From Halalkalibacter oceani (lineage in GTDB: Bacteria; Bacillota; Bacilli; Bacillales; Bacillaceae_D): a stretch of 64,000 nucleotides of DNA. The stretch covers positions 62,001-126,000 of the forward strand of contig NZ_JAMBOL010000004.1 in NCBI RefSeq assembly GCF_023715605.1, read 5' to 3'. This document shows positions 58,736 to 64,000 of the stretch, piece by piece (position 1 is the stretch's first letter; the number at the start of each line of letters is the position of its first letter). The position numbers and the translations under genes were made by a program. Under the pieces are notes generated by a model, which was given only the letters and a program-made list of their open reading frames with translations, ran no database searches and was not told where the DNA came from.

Positions 58736-61168
58736 TCATTGATTTTTCGCCAACGGCTGCAGCTTCACCTTTTGAAGACGCAAAGCATTCAAAACAACGG
58801 AAACCGAGCTGAACGCCATCGCCGCTCCTGCTACCCACGGTGCGAGCAGCCCGATAGCGGCAATCGGAATCCCAATCGAATTGTAAAGAAAGGCAAAGAA
58901 TAGATTCTGCTTAATATTTCTCAACGTTTTCTTACTTAATAGGATCGCATCAACGACGCTCGACAGGTCACCGCGCATCAGCGTAATATCAGCAGCCTCA
59001 ATCGCAATATCTGTCCCCGTACCGACGGCCATTCCGACATCGGCAACCGCCAGTGCCGGCGCGTCATTTAATCCGTCACCAACCATGGCGACTACCTTGC
59101 CCTGCTGCTTCAGCTCGTCCACGACCGCGCTTTTTTCCTCCGGCAGCACTTCGGCTCTGACCTCTTTTATACCGACTTGCTTGGCAATCGCTTTTGCCGT
59201 CCGCTCATTATCTCCTGTCAGCATAATGACTTCAAGTCCGAGCTGCTGCATTTGCTCGATCGCTTGTTTGGAAGACGGCTTAATTGAATCAGCAACAGCC
59301 ACAAGGCCACGATAGTGCCCGTTAACGGCGATCAGCATCACCGTCTTTCCTTCGGCCTCCAAGGCCGCAATTGTTTCTTCTGCAGCGACATAGTCAATCT
59401 CCTGCTCGTTTAACAATTTCTTTGTCCCGACATAAAGCTCATGCTCTTCCACCTTTGCCTTAATACCATGGCCCGGTATCGCTTCAAAGGCGTCCGGGTT
59501 TGCAAGCGTGAGCTGAAGCTCTTCCGCGTGGTTTACAACCGCCTGAGCCAGCGGATGCTCAGAATTTTTTTCTGCCGATGCGGCGAGCCGGAGAAGCTCT
59601 TGTTCATGTTCTACTGCGATGACATCTGTTACAGACGGTTCACCTTTTGTAATCGTACCGGTTTTATCAAGGACTATGGTTTGAATCAAATGCGCGGATT
59701 CCAAATGCTCTCCACCCTTGAATAAGACGCCAAGCTCCGCCGCTCTCCCGGAACCAGCCATAATCGAGGTCGGCGTCGCCAGTCCAAGGGCGCATGGGCA
59801 GGCAATGACGAGAATCGCAATCGTCGGCAGCAGAGACGCCCCGACTTGACCAGGCGTAACAAGGAAATACCAAATGAAAAACGTCAACACCGCAATGCCG
59901 ACAACGATTGGAACGAAAATACCGGACACTTTATCCGCAAGCCGCTGGATATTCGCTTTTGATCCTTGCGCTTCCTCGACAATTTTCACAATTTGAGCAA
60001 GGGCCGTATCCGTGCCGACCTTTGTCGCTTCCATCGTCAGTGAACCATTTTTATTCACAGTCGATCCAATAAGCACGTCTCCCCGCTCCTTCTCAACCGG
60101 GACACTTTCACCAGTTAACATTGATTCATCAACAGCGGATTGGCCTTGTAGCACAATGCCGTCGACCGGAATTTTTTCCCCTGGCTTGATCAAAAGCAGA
60201 TCGCCGACTTTCACCTGTTCAAGCGGAATCGTTTCTGCTTTTCCGGCTTTCAGCACGGTTGCTTCCTTTACTTGTAATTGCAGCAGCTGCTCAATTGCTT
60301 TACTCGTCTTCCCTTTCGCCCGTGCTTCAAACCATTTCCCAAGGACGATTAACGTAATAATAACCGCAGACGTTTCAAAATATAACTCCGCCATCATCAT
60401 TCCTGCCCGGCTTGCCTCATAGGCAGAAAACAAGCTGTAAAAATAAGCAGCGGAAGTTCCTAAAGCGACTAACACATCCATATTGGCGCTTTTATCCCGC
60501 AGAGCGCGATAGGCTCCTTGATAAAAAGGCGCGCCGATAATAAATTGAACAGGCGTCGCCAAAGCGAGCTGTACCCACGGATTCATCAGAAAATCAGGGA
60601 TCCACAGAAAAGACAGAAAGTGAAAATGTGTGACCATCGACCAAACGAGCGGAAGTGTCAAAATAGCGGAAGCGAAAAACCTGACAAGCTGCTTGTTCAT
60701 TTCCGCTTGCTTTTTTTCCGCGTGACCAGACGATTTCGTTTTCTCTTCAAGATGATAACCAATCCGCTCGACCGCCGCTTCCATCTCCTGTGGAGAAATC
60801 ACCGTCGGCATATAAGTTACACGCGCCTGTTCTAACGCGAGATTGACAGATGCGCTATCGACTCCGGGCAGGCTCGATAGCTTCTTCTCGACTCTCGTCG
60901 CACAAGCGGCGCAGGTCATGCCTTCTACAATAAAGTCACTTTGCTCCTTTCTTACGTCATAGCCGAGCTTCGCAATTCGCTCACTGACCTGATCAATCGT
61001 AATTTTTTCAGGAGAAAAGAGAACTGTCGCTTTTTCTGTCGCTAAATTAACCTGTGCCTCGTGCACGCCATCAAGCTTGTTAATTCCTTTTTCAATTCGC
61101 GATGCGCAGGCGGCACAAGTCATTCCGGCAATCGACAATGTTATTTTTTGTTCTTCATCCATCTTCAT
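58736..61168 (-). CDS. copA: Copper-exporting P1B-type ATPase
   Basis: An 810-residue pump. Two N-terminal heavy-metal domains carry MTCAACAS and MTCAACAT. The actuator has TGES, membrane metal site CPC is in [12 protein letters not shown] (about residue 460), the phosphorylation site is DKTGTITKG (about 505), the nucleotide domain has SEHPLA, and the hinge [10 protein letters not shown] (about 700). It exports Cu(I) from the cytoplasm. The gene follows copZ, with a terminator-like hairpin between, so CopZ can be made in excess. Start ATG at 61168 with GGGGGTAAGG upstream. Confidence 0.97.
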   Translation of the reverse strand: MKMDEEQKITLSIAGMTCAACASRIEKGINKLDGVHEAQVNLATEKATVLFSPEKITIDQVSERIAKLGYDVRKEQSDFIVEGMTCAACATRVEKKLSSLPGVDSASVNLALEQARVTYMPTVISPQEMEAAVERIGYHLEEKTKSSGHAEKKQAEMNKQLVRFFASAILTLPLVWSMVTHFHFLSFLWIPDFLMNPWVQLALATPVQFIIGAPFYQGAYRALRDKSANMDVLVALGTSAAYFYSLFSAYEASRAGMMMAELYFETSAVIITLIVLGKWFEARAKGKTSKAIEQLLQLQVKEATVLKAGKAETIPLEQVKVGDLLLIKPGEKIPVDGIVLQGQSAVDESMLTGESVPVEKERGDVLIGSTVNKNGSLTMEATKVGTDTALAQIVKIVEEAQGSKANIQRLADKVSGIFVPIVVGIAVLTFFIWYFLVTPGQVGASLLPTIAILVIACPCALGLATPTSIMAGSGRAAELGVLFKGGEHLESAHLIQTIVLDKTGTITKGEPSVTDVIAVEHEQELLRLAASAEKNSEHPLAQAVVNHAEELQLTLANPDAFEAIPGHGIKAKVEEHELYVGTKKLLNEQEIDYVAAEETIAALEAEGKTVMLIAVNGHYRGLVAVADSIKPSSKQAIEQMQQLGLEVIMLTGDNERTAKAIAKQVGIKEVRAEVLPEEKSAVVDELKQQGKVVAMVGDGLNDAPALAVADVGMAVGTGTDIAIEAADITLMRGDLSSVVDAILLSKKTLRNIKQNLFFAFLYNSIGIPIAAIGLLAPWVAGAAMAFSSVSVVLNALRLQKVKLQPLAKNQ

Positions 61169-61202
61169 TTTCCTTACCCCCGTATAGTATATAAAATGAA
61201 TG

Positions 61203-61237
61203 AAATAAAGGCTGCGCAGATAAAGGAAAGCGCAACC
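61203..61237 (-). terminator. Intra-operon hairpin between copZ and copA
   Basis: On the minus strand GGTTGCGC pairs with GCGCAGCC (one G-U) and TTTATTTC follows. It would allow partial termination after copZ. Confidence 0.55.
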
Positions 61238-61266
61238 TCGAAGCTACAGGTGGAACGAGCCGTTGA

Positions 61267-61482
61267 TTATGAAGAAGAAACGACGTCATAGCCCTGCTCT
61301 TCAATTTCCTTTTCGATCGAGCTTCGATCTAACGTCGCTTCATTATAAGACACGCTTGCCGTCCCTTTAGCGAGATCGACTTGAACGCTTTCCACCCCTG
61401 ACAGTTTACCGACACTGTTTTCGATTGCTGCGACACAATGCTGACACGACATACCTTCTACTTTAATCTCAATCATCTTCAC
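61267..61482 (-). CDS. copZ: Copper chaperone CopZ
   Basis: A 71-residue single heavy-metal-associated domain with MSCQHCVAAIEN (metal-binding CxxC, about residue 12) and GVESVQVDLAKG, ending GYDVVSS. It carries Cu(I) to CopA. It is preceded by its own promoter with a CsoR-like operator (61505-61533) and followed by copA. Confidence 0.95.
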   Translation of the reverse strand: MKMIEIKVEGMSCQHCVAAIENSVGKLSGVESVQVDLAKGTASVSYNEATLDRSSIEKEIEEQGYDVVSSS

Positions 61483-61504
61483 AACTCATCACTCCTTTAT
61501 CATT

Positions 61505-61533
61505 ACAATACCATAGTAGGGTATAGTTGACAA
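61505..61533 (-). promoter_or_regulatory. copZA promoter with CsoR-like operator in the spacer
   Basis: On the minus strand TTGTCA, a 17-bp spacer and TATTGT form a promoter. The palindrome ATACCCTACTATGGTAT (61508-61524) fills the spacer. It shares TACCCTAC and TATGGTA with the known B. subtilis CsoR operator, which likewise controls copZA. Confidence 0.8.
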
Positions 61534-61535
61534 CG

Positions 61536-61832
61536 CTAAATTTTCGTCAGCCTTTCCACAACTTCCATTAGTTCTGAAATCGCCTCATCGCCATTTCCCT
61601 TCTGGATCGCATCCTTGACACAGTGCCGCGTGTGATCCTCCATCAAATGAAGACTGACCTTTTTCATCGCTGCTTGAATCGCTGAAATTTGGATGAGAAT
61701 ATCGACACAATAGCGATCATTTTCAATCATGTTTTGAATGCCGCGTACTTGCCCTTCGATCCGCTTCAGGCGATTTACTAGTTGTTCTTTTTCCTTATCA
61801 TGACGATGGTCGACCTTTTTTACGTGATCCAT
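61536..61832 (-). CDS. csoR: Copper-sensing repressor CsoR
   Basis: A 98-residue four-helix regulator. The copper ligands follow the C-H-C pattern: Cys in RYCVDIL (about residue 42), then His and Cys in HTRHCV (about 67-71). LKRIEGQVRGIQNMIE is the DNA-contacting helix of the family. It releases DNA on binding Cu(I), turning on copZA. AAGGGGGCAGGTT precedes the ATG. It is transcribed in the same direction as copZ with a promoter in between. Confidence 0.95.
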   Translation of the reverse strand: MDHVKKVDHRHDKEKEQLVNRLKRIEGQVRGIQNMIENDRYCVDILIQISAIQAAMKKVSLHLMEDHTRHCVKDAIQKGNGDEAISELMEVVERLTKI

Positions 61833-61921
61833 AACCTGCCCCCTTGTACATTACTAAGGTATCCTATTTTACCTCCAGTATACTATCTCTTCCAGCAAAA
61901 GCAAAGCGTTTCGCACAGGAT

Positions 61922-61965
61922 GAGCTGGAGACAAAAGGGGTAGCTAACCGCTTTTGTCTCAGCTC
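61922..61965. terminator. Terminator hairpin, GAGCTGGAGACAAAAG family
   Basis: GAGCTGGAGACAAAAG pairs with CTTTTGTCTCAGCTC. It lies between the serine protease stop (62046, minus) and the csoR upstream region, so it can end the protease transcript. Confidence 0.65.
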
Positions 61966-62045
61966 GAAGCAAGCGCAGAACGGAGCCAGTGCCGATGTTT
62001 TTTCTGCTCAACTTCGACTTCTGTCCCACCTTGCCGCGTTTTCGG

Positions 62046-62855
62046 TTAGAATAGAATCTCCTCAAGGTCAGGAAGCGCATGGAAAACTTCTTCAACGGGA
62101 ATCGCCAGTCCGTAGCGTTCTTCCCCACTCCACAGTCCCGGTACTGAACGGGCGTAGACGACGCCGACCACTTCCCCCTCTGCCGATAAAACAGGACTTC
62201 CACTATGTCCGGGGAAAATGGAATTGGAAATTCTCATCGTCTGATAGGCGCTCTGATTCTCGATAATCTCCCCACGATTGACGATTTGCGTCTGTGTAAG
62301 CGGATTGCCAATCACAAAAATCTCTTCCTCCGCAACGGCGGAATTCTCACGGAGAGGCAGGAAAGGCAATTGTTCGCCGTCCACCTTCAGCAAAGCGACA
62401 TCGACCTCCTCCACCGCATCAACCACTTCAGCATGGTAAATCTCGCCATTCGGGAATGTCACCGCCAACGGCTGCCTGTTTTCAATGACATGATGATTCG
62501 TCAGCAAATAGCCGTCGGGGGTAATCGCAAAGCCAGTTCCTCTGTTGCCCTGGCCTTGAATCGTCACGACCGCCTCCATATACGCTTCGACATCTTCTTC
62601 CTGAATGACCTGCTCAGACGTCCGGGCCAGTTCGAGCGCATCGCGGGAAAAATAAGCGAATAAACTGCTCACTCCTTGCAGGAGCAGCAACCCTGCTATA
62701 ATAAAGACGCCAAGGCGGATCAAACGTTTCTTTTTAACGCGCTGCGCCTGATCCTCTTCGCTCTCCTCTTCCTCTGCTAAAAAATCCTCAAGAGACGGCT
62801 CCTCGTACTCTTCTTCTTGCTGCTCGTTCTCATTGTGTTCGTTATGTTCCTTCAT
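62046..62855 (-). CDS. Membrane-anchored trypsin-like serine protease (no PDZ)
   Basis: A 269-residue protein. The N-terminal 40 residues are strikingly acidic (EEEESEED runs), then KKKRLIRLG and one helix anchor it, with the protease domain outside. The catalytic triad is His in LLTNHHVIEN (about residue 118), Asp in EEVDVALLKV (about 149) and Ser in PGHSGSPVLS (about 217). It resembles HtrA/DegP-type enzymes but lacks the PDZ domain found in them. It would process or clear secreted proteins. AAGGGGGAGCCG precedes the ATG. Confidence 0.87.
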   Translation of the reverse strand: MKEHNEHNENEQQEEEYEEPSLEDFLAEEEESEEDQAQRVKKKRLIRLGVFIIAGLLLLQGVSSLFAYFSRDALELARTSEQVIQEEDVEAYMEAVVTIQGQGNRGTGFAITPDGYLLTNHHVIENRQPLAVTFPNGEIYHAEVVDAVEEVDVALLKVDGEQLPFLPLRENSAVAEEEIFVIGNPLTQTQIVNRGEIIENQSAYQTMRISNSIFPGHSGSPVLSAEGEVVGVVYARSVPGLWSGEERYGLAIPVEEVFHALPDLEEILF

Positions 62856-63000
62856 CGGCTCCCCCTTACGCTATTGCATTGTCTGATGATGACAACCTTT
62901 GCTTTAGCAAACGAATATGAGTCAATTCATTGGTTGTTTCCTAAAGCTTGGATTATACTTATTATAAATCATCCAGCAGTGAGGATTAAAGGAGGAGCAC

Positions 63001-63348
63001 ATGGAACTGATTTCACTTGACGAGGTACAAGCCTACCTCAATCAATTTGCCCGGCGGGAGATTTACCTTCATTTAGAAACGACAAATGGAGCGTATGCCT
63101 CACATCATGATGAAAATTTCTTTTCAGCAAGCGCGTATATTCGCAATGCTCTAATTGAATATGAACATGGAAAAATTATTGGGACCGGTCCGTATCGCGT
63201 CGGTCTTAAGCTGAAGATCGGCTGGGTTTATGCAGAAGGGCTTACGCATTACGAGCTTGACGAAAAAGGAAGGCTGCTCTTGGCCGGCCATGGCTTTGAC
63301 GGCAAGCTTGCAGTTGCATTGGAACTTAGTGAACAGCCATTTGAATAA
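63001..63348 (+). CDS. yojF: YojF family protein, partner of BshB2
   Basis: A 115-residue small protein (DUF1806). VQAYLNQFARREIYLHLETTNGAYA opens it, KIIGTGPYRVGLKLKIGWVYAEGLTHYEL follows, and GFDGKLAVALELS ends it. In B. subtilis yojF sits directly before bshB2 (yojG), as here with 15 bp between. Its role in bacillithiol synthesis is not defined. AAGGAGGAGCAC lies before the ATG. Confidence 0.93.
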   Translation: MELISLDEVQAYLNQFARREIYLHLETTNGAYASHHDENFFSASAYIRNALIEYEHGKIIGTGPYRVGLKLKIGWVYAEGLTHYELDEKGRLLLAGHGFDGKLAVALELSEQPFE

Positions 63349-63363
63349 GAGGAGTGTCCGCTC

Positions 63364-64000
63364 ATGAAGAAAGAAAAACATGTTTTAGTTATATTCCCTC
63401 ATCCCGATGATGAAGCGTTCGGCGTTTCTGGAACGATTTCGATGCATAGGGCAAAGGGTACCCCGGTGACCTATGCCTGCCTAACGCTCGGTGAAATGGG
63501 GCGCAACCTTGGCAACCCGCCTTTTGCAACACGGGAATCTTTACCGGAAATTAGGCGTAAAGAGCTCGTAAAAGCCGCTGAAGCGATGGGCATCGAAGAT
63601 TTACGAATGATGGGCTTCAGGGATAAGACGATTGAATTTGAGGATGATGATAAGATGACCGCTTTAGTGTCTGACCTTCTGGAGGAAATCAAGCCATCCC
63701 TCGTCATTTCCTTTTATCCGGGCTACTCTGTCCATCCTGATCATGAAGCAACCGCCCGCGCTGTCGTCCGCGCGATGAGCAAGCTCAATAAGGAGGAAAG
63801 ACCGCCATTATACGCGATCGCATTTTCCAATCATCATGAAGAAGAAATCGGGCCGCCTGATGTGTTAATTGATGTCAGCGAATTTGCCGAACAGAAAAAA
63901 GCGGCGATGTACGCTCATCTTTCACAAACCGCGTGGATGCTTCCGGAAATGGAGCAAAAATGGGCCAACGGTGATGAGGATGCCTGGAAATGGCTGACGA
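63364..64000 (+). CDS. bshB2: Bacillithiol biosynthesis deacetylase BshB2 (3' end cut by window edge)
   Basis: 212 residues visible, close to the 221 of B. subtilis BshB2. The zinc site is HPDDEAFG (about residue 13) and HPDHEATARAVV (about 123), both typical of the LmbE/PIG-L deacetylases; CLTLGEMGRNLGNPP is the substrate loop. It deacetylates GlcNAc-malate to GlcN-malate in bacillithiol synthesis. GAGGAGTG lies nine bases before the ATG. It marks the host as a bacillithiol-making Firmicute. Confidence 0.95.
   Translation, partial: MKKEKHVLVIFPHPDDEAFGVSGTISMHRAKGTPVTYACLTLGEMGRNLGNPPFATRESLPEIRRKELVKAAEAMGIEDLRMMGFRDKTIEFEDDDKMTALVSDLLEEIKPSLVISFYPGYSVHPDHEATARAVVRAMSKLNKEERPPLYAIAFSNHHEEEIGPPDVLIDVSEFAEQKKAAMYAHLSQTAWMLPEMEQKWANGDEDAWKWLT

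Noticed and set aside
61169-61190. Second CsoR site at the copA start (TATACGGGGGTAAGG)
   Set aside because: It resembles part of the CsoR operator but is also simply the copA ribosome site, and no promoter can be placed with it.
1-64000. tRNA, rRNA or prophage genes
   Set aside because: No cloverleaf-like sequence with CCA end, no rRNA motifs, and no integrase or phage structural genes were seen on reading both strands.

Overview
The window is a chromosomal segment of a spore-forming member of the Bacillaceae, probably one adapted to salt or alkali. The evidence is the bacillithiol pair yojF-bshB2 at the right end, a YjcZ-type sporulation miniprotein, AAGGAGG-type ribosome binding sites, GTG and TTG starts, csoR-copZ-copA, YwbE and YpcP homologues, and an ectoine hydroxylase. 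No rRNA, tRNA, CRISPR array, prophage or transposase gene was seen. Most of the window is GC-balanced, but about 2.74-6.2 kb is clearly AT-rich and looks acquired. || Layout. 0-2.5 kb: two tandem genes of a polytopic membrane protein family that recurs at 13.8 and 17.9 kb. 2.8-5.9 kb: AT-rich acyltransferase plus OmpR-type two-component system. 6.4-8.8 kb: NikR, divergent Na+/H+ antiporter, DksA-like protein. 9-13.6 kb: HemD-like protein, GNAT, secreted copper-amine-oxidase-like protein, AIM24 protein, EctD. 15.3-17.9 kb: DUF2203 and a YtrA-type GntR/ABC operon with promoter and operator visible. 19.3-25.8 kb: DNA repair group (MmcB-like, ExoA, divergent Ku and LigD). 25.8-31.8 kb: DDAH-like hydrolase, PepF, permease, LysE exporter, YjcZ. 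|| 31.9-38.2 kb is the most striking region. Two neighbouring operons carry Zur-like operators. One encodes a His-rich ZnuA-type lipoprotein, a CzcO-like flavoprotein with a Cys-rich tail, and a FeoB-like GTPase/permease in place of ZnuBC. The other encodes a COG0523 metallochaperone GTPase and a dCTP deaminase, an enzyme that needs no zinc. Together they read as a zinc-scarcity response combining uptake, allocation and enzyme replacement. || 38.4-42.9 kb: oxidoreductase, PAP2, MobA, diacylglycerol kinase, CBS protein and L,D-transpeptidase. 43-47.6 kb: signalling cluster of two histidine kinases, a degenerate receiver protein and a LytTR regulator. 47.6-54.7 kb: YpcP exonuclease, Zn-alcohol dehydrogenase, MgtC-like protein, HAD hydrolase, DinG-type helicase, branched-chain aminotransferase. 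54.9-64 kb: DUF1906 protein, small proteins, permease, YwbE, copper operon, membrane-anchored serine protease, yojF-bshB2. || Intergenic spaces hold an interrelated set of small repeats. A 173-bp MITE-like element (A) has two full copies, each flanked by a different perfect 9-bp direct repeat. One of them sits inside a second repeat (B), whose uninterrupted form is present at 26.8 kb. Solo hairpins matching the ends of A and B act as apparent terminators throughout the window.
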